A DNA stretch of 49,522 bases from Bacillota bacterium (GTDB lineage: Bacteria; Bacillota; Clostridia; Lachnospirales; Lachnospiraceae), in the NCBI GenBank assembly GCA_023386815.1, contig JAEWIZ010000033.1:1-49522 (forward strand), written 5' to 3'. Positions 1 through 7,189 of the stretch are shown here, one piece after another. The number at the start of each line of letters is the position of its first letter. The first letter of the stretch is position 1. Under the pieces are notes generated by a model. That model saw only the letters and a list, made by a program, of their open reading frames with translations, made no database searches and was not told where the DNA came from. A program made the position numbers and the translations under genes.

Positions 1-15
1 AATGTTATCAGACAT
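1..15 (-). CDS. 5' end of an unidentified gene running off the left edge
   Basis: Only five codons (MSDNI) lie inside the window, read leftwards from an ATG at 15-13. The start is supported by an AGGAGG ribosome binding site at 25-30, nine bases upstream. The site and the start codon both lie in or next to the 3' arm of a long leader hairpin (11-26 with 68-83). The product cannot be named from five residues. The leader layout is like that of inducible antibiotic-resistance genes, but that is only an inference. Confidence 0.5.
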
Positions 16-120
16 GTTTCATAGCCTCCTTTGGAAGATTTTGTGTGGTAACTTTATTTTACCAAACGGCTATGGAACATGTCCATTTTTTGTTAAATTG
101 AATTTGCGAAATTAATTATA
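11..120 (-). promoter_or_regulatory. Folded leader with promoter -10, mini-ORF and sequestered ribosome binding site
   Basis: On the minus strand a -10 hexamer TATAAT (115-120) is followed by a leader whose 16-base arm (68-83) pairs with 11-26, with one C-A mismatch. The 3' arm holds the start codon of the next gene and part of its AGGAGG. A second pairing (TTTGG/CCAAA) and a small inner hairpin (GGTAA/TTACC) extend the fold. This would block translation of the downstream gene unless a ribosome or factor opens the 5' arm. The -35 is poor, so the promoter assignment is tentative. Confidence 0.45.
54..86 (-). CDS. Putative 10-residue leader peptide MDMFHSRLVK
   Basis: A short ORF overlaps the 5' arm of the leader hairpin, the position where leader peptides of erm- and cat-type attenuators lie. 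A ribosome stalled on it would free the ribosome binding site of the gene starting at 15. Caveat: no Shine-Dalgarno sequence is visible before its ATG, and the second ATG (80-78) has none either, so translation is not certain. Confidence 0.3.
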   Translation of the reverse strand: MDMFHSRLVK

Positions 121-200
121 CGTTATCAAGTCCTCATTGCACAAGAAGGACAAAAAGGATAAGAATAACGAGTGCACCTATGGTGCATATATCAGCGCAA

Positions 201-229
201 TAAAAAATCCCTTGAAAATCAAGGGATTT
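201..229 (-). terminator. Rho-independent terminator of tRNA-Gly
   Basis: On the minus strand the sequence just past the tRNA forms the hairpin AATCCCTTGA-ttt-TCAAGGGATT followed by a T run. It ends the tRNA transcript before the next minus-strand promoter. Confidence 0.85.
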
Positions 230-233
230 CGTA

Positions 234-305
234 AGCGCGAGACGGGATTCGAACCCGCGACCCTCGCCTTGGCAAGGCGATACTCCACCACTGAGCCACT
301 CGCGC
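234..305 (-). tRNA. tRNA-Gly (anticodon GCC)
   Basis: The minus strand folds into a cloverleaf. The acceptor arms are GCGCGAG and CTCGCGC, the anticodon stem-loop is CGCCTTGCCAAGGCG with anticodon GCC, and the T-arm carries GGTTCGAAT. The discriminator base is T. The 3' CCA is not encoded. It is a single-gene transcript with its own promoter and terminator. Confidence 0.95.
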
Positions 306-343
306 GTATTTTATTATGTCCTGTTTTGCTAGGCACATTTGAT

Positions 344-372
344 AATATACTATAGAATGAATCATTTGTCAA
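344..372 (-). promoter_or_regulatory. Sigma-A promoter of tRNA-Gly
   Basis: On the minus strand a perfect TTGACA (367-372) and TATATT (344-349) are separated by 17 bp. They lie about 40 bases upstream of the tRNA 5' end. Confidence 0.85.
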
Positions 373-439
373 CTGGTTTTTATAAGATTATCAATTTTTT
401 ATGTCAACTAAGACACCTTTGAAGACATCTGGCATCTCA

Positions 440-468
440 TTGACTTTCCTTAGAAGAAAATGTATAAT
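440..468 (+). promoter_or_regulatory. Sigma-A promoter of the MFS operon
   Basis: TTGACT (440-445), a 17-bp spacer and TATAAT (463-468). The transcript would start near 475 and includes the leader ORF and attenuator hairpins before the MFS gene. Confidence 0.8.
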
Positions 469-536
469 TAAGTAATTATTATGACTCGACGTAACCTACA
501 AAATAAAGTCGTTTTAAGTGTGGAGGTTAATTTGAT

Positions 537-557
537 ATGATTCATCGTCCAATTTAA
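537..557 (+). CDS. Leader peptide MIHRPI of the MFS attenuator
   Basis: A six-codon ORF (MIHRPI) has a clear ribosome binding site (GGAGG at 522-526, ten bases before ATG). Its first 14 bases (537-550) are complementary to 625-638, the ribosome binding site and start of the MFS gene. This is the classical arrangement of translation-attenuated resistance genes, in which a drug-stalled ribosome on the leader frees the downstream start. The inducing drug is unknown. Confidence 0.7.
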   Translation: MIHRPI

Positions 558-638
558 ATATAGCAAATAGGTTTTATTAGCACTGAAGTCCTTCAGTGCT
601 ATTTGTTGTATTTAAAATTTGAAAGGATGATGAATCAT
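537..638 (+). promoter_or_regulatory. Attenuator hairpin sequestering the MFS gene start
   Basis: Three nested pairings make one long hairpin. 537-550 pairs with 625-638 (14 bp, one G-U). The AT-rich arms 551-570 and 600-620 pair. The inner stem AGCACTGAA (579-587)/TTCAGTGCT (592-600) closes the top. The outer stem covers the GGAT ribosome binding site and ATG of the exporter. The inner stem is followed by a weak T-rich tract and might also act as a terminator. Confidence 0.7.
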
Positions 639-1833
639 GAAATCCAAACGAAATATTGGGATAATGTTTGCCATATCCCTCTTGCAAGGCATGATATTTT
701 ATGGGCCAATTGCTACTTTATATAGACAATCCGCTGGAATTACAGTATTTCAAATTACAATCATTGAAAGTATCTCTCTGGCACTATGTTTACTATTAGA
801 GCTGCCCTGGGGAATCATTGCGGATAAAATCGGTTATAAAAAGACGATGATTTTTTGTTGTGGTCTTTATGTTGTATCAAAGTTTGTATTTTGGAGAGCA
901 ACGAACTTCACTGGTTTTTTGGTTGAACGGATTATGCTTAGTGTTGTTATTTCCGGTCTTTCCGGTGTCAACTACAGTATTCTCTACTTATCATGCTCGG
1001 AAAAACAGTCACAGAAGGTATTTGGCATCTATAATACCCTTCAAACCATAGGCTTATTGTTTGCGTCAACAATTTATTCTGTCTTCATTGGCGAAAATTA
1101 TAGACTTTGCGGCTTGTTCACTGTATTTAGTTATTCAATTGCTGCCCTGCTCTCATTAGCGCTCAAAGATGTTGGAAAAGAGAAGGAAAAGGAAAATGCT
1201 TTCCCAAGAGGATTTTTCACGCTTCTTAAGCACTACCTTAGTAATAAGTATCTACTCCTTTTCCTGCTTAGTGTTGCTTTACTAAATGAAACTCATCAAA
1301 CGATTACTGTGTTTCTTAATCAACTCCAATATGTAAAAAGTGGGCTTTCTAATAATTCCATTGGTTATATTTATGTCGGAGTGACAATCATCGGCCTGTT
1401 TGGTGTTTTTTCTTCAACCCTGACTCGAAAGCTAGGTGTCTTGCCCTTTGCAATCGTTTTATTTATTGGTGCAATTGTTGCTTGTGGAACACTAACCTTA
1501 ACCAATAACCCTTGGCTTTCCATCCTTGCTATCTCTTTATTGCGGCTTGCTTTCAGCCTGTTTGAGCCATTGCAAATGGATTTGCAAAATAAGCTTGTTG
1601 TATCATCTAATAGGGCTACTGAGCTTAGTATCTATGCTGTATTCATAGAAAGTGTCGGAATAGGAACCAATCTTATTTTTGGAAAATTATCAGATACTAA
1701 TCTGAGTCTTGCCATGGCTCTGGGAACTGTATTCTGTAGTTTAGGATTAATCATGTTTTTGATCTGGTACAAAAAATCAGGAGGCTATTTTAATGACAAA
1801 CAAGAAGTTAACATTAGAACAACGAAGGCTTGA
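637..1833 (+). CDS. MFS family efflux transporter
   Basis: 398 residues, about twelve hydrophobic segments and no signal peptide: a typical 12-helix major facilitator. The loop between helices 2 and 3 carries the MFS motif-A-like GIIADKIGYKKT (around residues 59-70). It probably exports a small molecule by proton antiport. The leader attenuator and the neighbouring AraC/GyrI-like regulator point to a drug, perhaps one that targets ribosomes; this is inference. The ATG at 637 has AAAGGA nine bases upstream and lies inside the attenuator stem. The 3' end overlaps the next gene by 41 bases, so the two are translationally coupled. Confidence 0.85.
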   Translation: MKSKRNIGIMFAISLLQGMIFYGPIATLYRQSAGITVFQITIIESISLALCLLLELPWGIIADKIGYKKTMIFCCGLYVVSKFVFWRATNFTGFLVERIMLSVVISGLSGVNYSILYLSCSEKQSQKVFGIYNTLQTIGLLFASTIYSVFIGENYRLCGLFTVFSYSIAALLSLALKDVGKEKEKENAFPRGFFTLLKHYLSNKYLLLFLLSVALLNETHQTITVFLNQLQYVKSGLSNNSIGYIYVGVTIIGLFGVFSSTLTRKLGVLPFAIVLFIGAIVACGTLTLTNNPWLSILAISLLRLAFSLFEPLQMDLQNKLVVSSNRATELSIYAVFIESVGIGTNLIFGKLSDTNLSLAMALGTVFCSLGLIMFLIWYKKSGGYFNDKQEVNIRTTKA

Positions 1834-2494
1834 TACAGACCTATGGATCATAGCTATTGCAACATTTATTATATTCGGTGTATTGATGAATTTTAACAAT
1901 CAGTTGATGTCAGTAATCAGAGATCGCAATGCGTCTATTTACTTACGCTTGTTTCTCAGTGCTGCATTTCAGTTTGGTATCGCTGGGTTAGGGATTACAA
2001 TTGTATGTATACTAAGGCGTGAAAGATTCTCTACATATGGTCTAAAAATCAAAAACATTATCCCTACAATCCTCTTATCAATGTTATGCTTCATCCCAAA
2101 TTTTTTATTTATGCTTCTGACTGGACAAATTAAAAGCTACGCTCCTCTTTCTATTATGGTTACTGAGGATATATTGGCTGGCGGTCCCTTTCTTACTGTT
2201 TTTGGTATGCTGGTAATCGCGATCGTATGGGGTTTTTTTGAAGGCTTTAACTATGTTGTCATAAGTGATAAGATCAATAAACGTTATCCAACAAAAAGCA
2301 AATGGTTTGACTTAGGTGCATTGATCTGTGCACTTGTTTGTATTTTATTTCATTCAATTAATTTCTCACTTCTTGGATTACTTGAGATAGCTACCACCTT
2401 TGTTTTAATCTATGGAATGCTGCTGATTAAAAAACATACGAACAATGCCTGGGGTTGTATCTTTATATTTCTATTTATCTGGAATGCTTTTTAA
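1793..2494 (+). CDS. Integral membrane protein, divergent CPBP-protease-like
   Basis: 233 residues with six to eight predicted membrane helices. The start ATG overlaps the MFS gene in another frame and has a strong GGAGG twelve bases upstream, so it is a real gene and not a frameshift of the exporter. A helix with FFEGFNY (near residue 150) and a later LFHSINF recall the two motifs of CPBP (CAAX-type, Abi) intramembrane proteases. The usual EExxxR is not intact, so catalytic activity is doubtful. Its place between exporter and regulator suggests a role in the same resistance or envelope response. Confidence 0.6.
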   Translation: MTNKKLTLEQRRLDTDLWIIAIATFIIFGVLMNFNNQLMSVIRDRNASIYLRLFLSAAFQFGIAGLGITIVCILRRERFSTYGLKIKNIIPTILLSMLCFIPNFLFMLLTGQIKSYAPLSIMVTEDILAGGPFLTVFGMLVIAIVWGFFEGFNYVVISDKINKRYPTKSKWFDLGALICALVCILFHSINFSLLGLLEIATTFVLIYGMLLIKKHTNNAWGCIFIFLFIWNAF

Positions 2495-2599
2495 TACATT
2501 TACAGCGGATTACATTTTTTGTTGGCTCATAAAAGGCAGAGCAGGTCAAGCACAGGAATTGGGTCTATGGTATGCTATTCCTAGAAGGAGGTGCAAATT

Positions 2600-3511
2600 A
2601 TGCACGCATGGGAAGCAATACAAAAAACCTTGGACTACATTGAGGCAAATATTAGTGAGGATATTGACATCGAACAGCTTGCAAAAGAAGCTTCACTATC
2701 GCTATTCTACTATCAACGATTATTTTCTCGGCTGGTAAAACGGCCAGTGAGAGAATACATTAAACTACGGCGCTTGTCACGAGCCTGTCAATCACTCGAT
2801 CATAAGAACTATCGCATTTTGGATATTGCTCTGGACACCGGCTTTGGAAGTCATGAAACATTTACAAGAGCCTTCAAAGAAGCCTATGGTATGACACCGG
2901 AGCAATTCCGGGAGCGGCCGGTGATGCTAAATCAATTTGACAAACCTGATCTACTTTTAAATTATGTCATGATTGACGAGGGTGTCCCATTAATCAGTGA
3001 TGGGCTTGTGTTAGAATTTAACCGTAAGGTATTGGAGCAGCCCATTTTTTTCGTAGGTATGACTGGCTTTGTACCGATTGAAGGGCAGCTACCTCTTGGT
3101 GAGTCAACTGGTGTAGATATCCCCGGTGAAGTATGGGAAAGGTTTCACAGGGATAAGCATATGCTTCCTCGATTAGCCAATGGTCGTGAGCTTGGTGTTG
3201 CTTATATGGGTAACGCTCCAAAAGGGTGCTTTACCTACTTTGCCGGTGCGGAGGCAGAGCATGAGCTTAAGGATACCCGCTTTGCCATTTGGCAGCTACC
3301 AGCCGGAGAATATATAGTTTGCGGATTTGAGGCTGAAAATTTCGAACAGCTTGTTACCGTTGCCATCAATAAAGCTACGAAATACAGCATGCTGTGGCTT
3401 CAAAAACATGGTATTGTAATGGATGTTTATTCTCCCGAAATGTATTATGGGAGTACATCAGACGTTACCTATATGGAATTATGGATGCCCATATCAAGCA
3501 ATCACCGATAG
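2600..3511 (+). CDS. AraC-family regulator with GyrI-like effector domain
   Basis: 303 residues. The N-terminal ~105 residues hold two helix-turn-helix units of the AraC type (DIDIEQLAKEASLSLFYYQR and ILDIALDTGFGSHETFTRAF). The remaining ~185 residues are a GyrI-like small-molecule-binding fold, the layout of Rob-type and other drug-responsive AraC proteins. ATG 2600 is chosen over the in-frame GTG at 2591 because AGGAGG (2586-2591) sits eight bases before it. Third gene of the MFS operon; it probably senses the exported compound and activates transcription. Confidence 0.85.
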   Translation: MHAWEAIQKTLDYIEANISEDIDIEQLAKEASLSLFYYQRLFSRLVKRPVREYIKLRRLSRACQSLDHKNYRILDIALDTGFGSHETFTRAFKEAYGMTPEQFRERPVMLNQFDKPDLLLNYVMIDEGVPLISDGLVLEFNRKVLEQPIFFVGMTGFVPIEGQLPLGESTGVDIPGEVWERFHRDKHMLPRLANGRELGVAYMGNAPKGCFTYFAGAEAEHELKDTRFAIWQLPAGEYIVCGFEAENFEQLVTVAINKATKYSMLWLQKHGIVMDVYSPEMYYGSTSDVTYMELWMPISSNHR

Positions 3512-3540
3512 ACTTATTATTCCATTAGTATTCTATCATC

Positions 3541-3590
3541 AAAAAAGAAGCAACCGTTAAAGACTTTCATCTGCAACGGTTGCTTCTTTC
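3541..3590 (-). terminator. Terminator of the amino acid ABC operon
   Basis: A 12-bp perfect stem GAAGCAACCGTT (47-58 of this block)/AACGGTTGCTTC has a 16-base loop and six T on the minus strand. On the plus strand the same stem is followed by TTTC only, so it probably stops the convergent MFS operon less well. Confidence 0.85.
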
Positions 3591-3632
3591 ATAACTAATC
3601 TATTGAAGTCATCTCATATAATCTAACTAAAC

Positions 3633-4526
3633 TTACTCAATAACTCCGCCTTCAACAACAAGGCTATCAGGAGATGCTGCATCACCATAAACAGGTGCCA
3701 AGGTCTCAGCATAGTTTGCATGGAAGAACTGCTCCTCACCTAAAGCTTTGATTTCATCATTGATCCAGGTTAATAACTCTGTGTTACCCTTTTGTACAGC
3801 AGGTGCAATGGAATCAAGGCTGCCTAAGGATTCGATTCCTACCGTAAAACCTTTATTTTCAAGTGCCCATGCAAGTACCTCTGTATTGTCAGTGGAGAAT
3901 GCATCTCCTCTACCATCTAACAGAGCACTATAAGCATCAGCGTACTGGTCAAACTTAAGTAATTTAACATCAGGATAATTCTCTGTAAAGTATGTCTCTG
4001 CTGTAGTGCCTTTTGCAATGATTAGGGTCTTGCCGTTAAGCTGCTCGACATCAGTAATCAGTGCTCCGTCAGGAGATACCACACCCAGGGATACCTTCAT
4101 ATAAGGAAAGGCAAAATCCACCTTTTCTGCACGTTCTGCGGTTACTGTAAAGTTTGCAAGAATGATATCTACTTTTGCTGTCTCCAGATATTCTACACGG
4201 CTCGCAGGGTCTACTGCAACATATTCTACCTCTACGCCTAAATCCTTTGCAATTCTGTTACCAAAGTATACATCATATCCCTGATAATCACCGTTTTCAT
4301 CAACATAACCGAAAGGCTTTTTATCACTGAATACACCAATGATCACTTTACCGCTTTCTTTTATCTCATCCAGTGTTCTAGCAGTTCCTGCTGGAGTAGC
4401 TGTACCCTCTGCTGTTGCAGGAGCCGTGTTATCTGTTGTATCGTTATTACTTTTGCATGCGGTAAATAAGGATGCTATTACAGCAAGGCTTAAAAGTAAT
4501 ACTAATAGTTTTTTTGATTTTTTCAT
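3633..4526 (-). CDS. Amino acid ABC transporter substrate-binding lipoprotein (family 3)
   Basis: 297 residues. A lipoprotein signal ends in LFTAC with Cys24 as the lipidated residue, followed by a Thr/Ala-rich linker and a two-lobe SBP_bac_3 domain. GVFSDKKPFGYVDENG, ANFTVTAERAEKVDF and LDGRGDAFSTDN are shared with CjaA/PEB-type cysteine or acidic amino acid binders. The start is the ATG at 4526, which has GAGGAAAG seven bases upstream; an ATG 30 bases earlier has no such site. Last gene of the operon. The Cys-rich leader peptide upstream favours cysteine or cystine as substrate. Confidence 0.85.
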   Translation of the reverse strand: MKKSKKLLVLLLSLAVIASLFTACKSNNDTTDNTAPATAEGTATPAGTARTLDEIKESGKVIIGVFSDKKPFGYVDENGDYQGYDVYFGNRIAKDLGVEVEYVAVDPASRVEYLETAKVDIILANFTVTAERAEKVDFAFPYMKVSLGVVSPDGALITDVEQLNGKTLIIAKGTTAETYFTENYPDVKLLKFDQYADAYSALLDGRGDAFSTDNTEVLAWALENKGFTVGIESLGSLDSIAPAVQKGNTELLTWINDEIKALGEEQFFHANYAETLAPVYGDAASPDSLVVEGGVIE

Positions 4527-4563
4527 ATTCTTTCCTCTTTTCCTGGGCGTACCCATATTATAT

Positions 4564-5334
4564 TTATTTATTTGAACCGTGATTCACGGAATCAAAATCA
4601 AAGATATTTAAAAACTGCTTAGCTCTTTCTGTTCTTGGGTTGGTGAAGAATTCTTCCGGCCCGGTCTCTTCCACAATATTGCCTTCATCCATAAAAATGA
4701 TTCGGTCTGCAATCGCTCTGGCAAATTGCATTTCGTGGGTTACGATAACCATGGTGCTGCCTTCCCTGGCCAGTTCCAACATAACATCTAAAACCTCTCT
4801 AACCATCTCTGGATCCAGGGCTGCTGTTACCTCATCGAATAACATTACCTTCGGATGCATACAAAGAGCTCTGACAATAGCCACTCTCTGCTTTTGTCCT
4901 CCAGATAACTGTCTGGGATATGCTTTCCTCTTTTCGTATAATCCAATTCGTTGTAAGAGCTCCTGCGCTTCCGCAACAACTTCTTCCTTCTCTCTCTTCT
5001 GTGCTTTCATTGGTCCCAGAAGAATATTATCCAAAACTGTCATATGTGGGAAAAGATCATAGCTTTGAAAAACCATCCCAATCTGCTGCCTTACCAAATG
5101 CATGCTTTTCTTCTGATTACTGATTAATTCACCGTTTAGCTTTATTTCTCCCTCTTGAATTCCCTCCAATCCGTTAATACATCGAAGCAGAGTGCTTTTT
5201 CCGCAGCCTGAGGGGCCAAGTACAACAACCACTTCGCCTTTATGTACATCTAGCGAAATACTGTTTAAGATTACTGATTGATCAAATTGCTTTTTCAAAT
5301 TCTTTATTTCTAATATTTTCTCAGTCGATTTCAT
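4564..5334 (-). CDS. Polar amino acid ABC transporter ATP-binding protein
   Basis: 256 residues, the usual GlnQ/HisP length. It shows Walker A GPSGCGKST (about residues 39-47), Q-loop FQSYDLFPH, signature LSGGQKQRVA, Walker B VMLFDEVTAALDP and switch His in VTHEM. A cytoplasmic ATPase dimer would power the two permeases encoded just upstream in the operon. The ribosome binding site is modest (AGGA very near the ATG, AAAGG further off), so coupling to the previous gene may matter. Confidence 0.92.
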   Translation of the reverse strand: MKSTEKILEIKNLKKQFDQSVILNSISLDVHKGEVVVVLGPSGCGKSTLLRCINGLEGIQEGEIKLNGELISNQKKSMHLVRQQIGMVFQSYDLFPHMTVLDNILLGPMKAQKREKEEVVAEAQELLQRIGLYEKRKAYPRQLSGGQKQRVAIVRALCMHPKVMLFDEVTAALDPEMVREVLDVMLELAREGSTMVIVTHEMQFARAIADRIIFMDEGNIVEETGPEEFFTNPRTERAKQFLNIFDFDSVNHGSNK

Positions 5335-5380
5335 ATCCTGCGTTTACCTTTCTGGTATTGTGTTATTTCAGTCCTGGCTC

Positions 5381-6058
5381 CTAATTAGCCCATAGCTTCT
5401 CCAGCTTGACGGAAAGCAAGGAGATTGGATAGCATACAATGAAGTACAGAAAGAAAATAAATCCATAGATCCATAGGGATGCTGTCGGAGTCGTTAATCT
5501 GGAGGCTTCAATGATCTGCTGTCCTACCTTTACCACCTCAACCACACCGATTAATACAATCAATGAGGTAGTTTTTATCATTCTAGTTACCAGGTTAATG
5601 GCCAACGGTATTAATCGCCTTACTGTCTGTGGAATAATGATATATAAGAAGGTCTGAAGGCCGGTAAGACCAATTGCTTTTCCACTCTCATACTGATGCT
5701 TTGGAATGGAGGCAAGTGCTCCTCTTACTAAATCACCCATCTCTGCCGTGCCCCACATGGTAAATACAATCACAGCGGATACTTCGCCGGATAAATTAAT
5801 ATGGAAGGTCTTTGTTACACCAAAATATACTAGAAATAGCAATACCAGCTGAGGCATTATTCGTATGAATTCCAGATATGCTCTGGTAATAGCTTTTGTA
5901 ACCGGATTTTTCAGAGACATAATCATGCCCAGAACAATACCCAGAAAAAGTGAAATAATCACCGCAATTAGGGAAATGCTAATGGTTACCCATAGTCCTT
6001 CTAAAATTCTGACGAAATTTCTTCCTTGAAAGAACAAATTAATGCCCAAATCCTGCAT
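5381..6058 (-). CDS. Polar amino acid ABC transporter permease (second)
   Basis: 225 residues with about five membrane helices, HisM/GlnP type. The EAA loop reads ESGKAIGLTGLQTFLYIIIP, the contact to the ATPase. Its start overlaps the end of the preceding permease by 20 bases and has GAGGAGG seven to eight bases upstream. The two permeases probably form a heterodimer. Confidence 0.92.
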   Translation of the reverse strand: MQDLGINLFFQGRNFVRILEGLWVTISISLIAVIISLFLGIVLGMIMSLKNPVTKAITRAYLEFIRIMPQLVLLFLVYFGVTKTFHINLSGEVSAVIVFTMWGTAEMGDLVRGALASIPKHQYESGKAIGLTGLQTFLYIIIPQTVRRLIPLAINLVTRMIKTTSLIVLIGVVEVVKVGQQIIEASRLTTPTASLWIYGFIFFLYFIVCYPISLLSVKLEKLWAN

Positions 6059-6698
6059 ATCTTAACCTCCTCTCTATTATGCTAAAAATAATTGATAATG
6101 GTAATAAGATAATAGCGTAAGAGATTACCAGCATTAATAAAGCTTCATCCGTCTTATAATAAAGACCGATTAAATCCTTTGCTACAAACATCAAATCTGC
6201 CAGAGCCACCGCGCTAAATACTGAGGTTTCCTTAAATAAGAAAATAATATTTGCACTAAAGGCAGGCATGGATACCGAAATTGCTTGAGGCAAGATGATA
6301 TACCGAAACACTTGCAGATTTGTTAAACCGATACTAAGTCCCGACTCTTTTTGTATGTCTGAGATTGAATCCAGCCCACTCCGGAATGCCTCCGCCATAT
6401 AGCTGCCTCCCAGAAATACTAATCCAATGATTGCACATGCCTCTGAACTAAGTACAATACCAAGCTTAGGAAGACCAAAATATAGAAAGAAGAGCTGTAT
6501 CAGTAAGGGTGTATTTCTTGAAAGTTCTACATAAACTATCGTTATTCTATTAAGTATTGGTAGCTTAAAGTATCTTATAAGACTGCAAATCAATCCTAGC
6601 AAAATTGATAACAAAATGCCTTTCACAGCAATATTTAGCGTTAAAACTGCCGCTTCCACATAATGTGGCGAGTATTCTTGTATAAACTGTAAATCCAT
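6039..6698 (-). CDS. Polar amino acid ABC transporter permease (first gene of operon)
   Basis: 219 residues, five or six helices, HisQ/GlnP type. The EAA-loop segment QKESGLSIGLTNLQVFRYII is clear. Start ATG 6698 is preceded by GAGGAG. It lies only about 20 bases after an intrinsic terminator, so its expression depends on read-through controlled by the Cys leader peptide. Gene order in the operon is permease, permease, ATPase, binding protein. Confidence 0.92.
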   Translation of the reverse strand: MDLQFIQEYSPHYVEAAVLTLNIAVKGILLSILLGLICSLIRYFKLPILNRITIVYVELSRNTPLLIQLFFLYFGLPKLGIVLSSEACAIIGLVFLGGSYMAEAFRSGLDSISDIQKESGLSIGLTNLQVFRYIILPQAISVSMPAFSANIIFLFKETSVFSAVALADLMFVAKDLIGLYYKTDEALLMLVISYAIILLPLSIIFSIIERRLRYAGFGH

Positions 6699-6716
6699 CT
6701 TCTCCTCTTTCCCATT

Positions 6717-6745
6717 AAAAAAACAGACCTCTTCACCCGTCTGTT
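6717..6745 (-). terminator. Attenuator terminator before the ABC operon
   Basis: On the minus strand the hairpin AACAGAC-(10)-GTCTGTT is followed by a run of T and then, within 20 bases, the ribosome binding site of the first permease. An alternative pairing can form: UGUUCU (6775-6780) with AGAACA (6742-6747), extended by TTGA/TCAA. It uses the 5' arm of the terminator and so would act as antiterminator. Confidence 0.7.
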
Positions 6746-6795
6746 CTTTGAAATAATCATATTAAATCAAGCTGAGAACATGCGATGAGTGCAAG

Positions 6796-6870
6796 TCAAA
6801 TTAGGTTATTATAAAATGTAGGGCAGCAACACGCCTTCATCTCATTCGTTCTATTTGCATCTAATCTCAT
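6796..6870 (-). CDS. Cys-codon leader peptide (24 residues) of the ABC operon
   Basis: The ORF starts at the ATG at 6870 with a GGGGG purine-rich ribosome binding site nine bases upstream. It ends at TGA 6796, and its second half reads NEMKACCCPTFYNNLI. Codons 14-16 are TGT TGC TGC, three cysteines in a row in a peptide of 24 residues. The ORF sits between a strong promoter and an intrinsic terminator. By the logic of trp-type attenuation, ribosome stalling for lack of Cys-tRNA would favour the antiterminator and transporter expression. The function is inferred from this layout. Confidence 0.75.
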   Translation of the reverse strand: MRLDANRTNEMKACCCPTFYNNLI

Positions 6871-6926
6871 GTCATCCATCCCCCTTGACAAATGTATACA
6901 ATTCATATCGAATTAATATGGATTCT

Positions 6927-6955
6927 ATAGTAATACCTTTTTCGGTTATTGTCAA
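6927..6955 (-). promoter_or_regulatory. Sigma-A promoter of the amino acid ABC operon
   Basis: Perfect TTGACA (6950-6955) and TACTAT (6927-6932) with 17 bp between. The start point falls about 50 bases before the Cys leader ORF. Confidence 0.85.
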
Positions 6956-7035
6956 TAGTGATTTGATAATTTTTCTATTTCTGCTTGTACTTAATTTTTA
7001 CACTATTTATACACAACAGATTACAATATAAAAGC

Positions 7036-7079
7036 AGAAAAAAGCACTGAAATTATCATCCTCTGATAGTTCCAATGCT
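7036..7079 (-). terminator. Terminator downstream of the SDR gene
   Basis: A 16-base imperfect stem (43-58 with 64-79 of the 7000 block; AGCAnTG...CAnTGCT) with a five-base loop is followed by TTTTTTC on the minus strand. It also separates the SDR unit from the ABC promoter. Confidence 0.75.
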
Positions 7080-7095
7080 CTTATTCATGACAAGC

Positions 7096-7122
7096 GAATC
7101 AGGTTACTGATTCATCTTTTTT
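7096..7122 (+). terminator. Plus-strand terminator-like hairpin GAATCAG/CTGATTC
   Basis: GAATCAG-gtta-CTGATTC is followed by ATCTTTTTT on the plus strand. No plus-strand gene lies directly upstream. A nearly identical hairpin with similar flanks occurs at 19413-19430, so it may be a small repeat and not a true terminator. Confidence 0.4.
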
Positions 7123-7189
7123 ATGACAACAGAATTTCTCGCATAGCGTAAAAGTGTTGTTTACATTAATTATATTCGTTGGATTAGTC

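Noticed and set aside
137..372. ORFs across the tRNA-Gly region on both strands
   Set aside because: They run through the tRNA and its terminator and have no start signals.
1793..1833. Frameshift joining MFS and membrane protein genes
   Set aside because: The second gene has its own GGAGG and ATG, and the MFS protein already has a full set of helices; a 41-base overlap is enough.
6717..6955. T-box or known metabolite riboswitch before the ABC operon
   Set aside because: No TGGNACCGCG-like T-box sequence and no known aptamer motif; the Cys leader ORF and terminator explain the region better.
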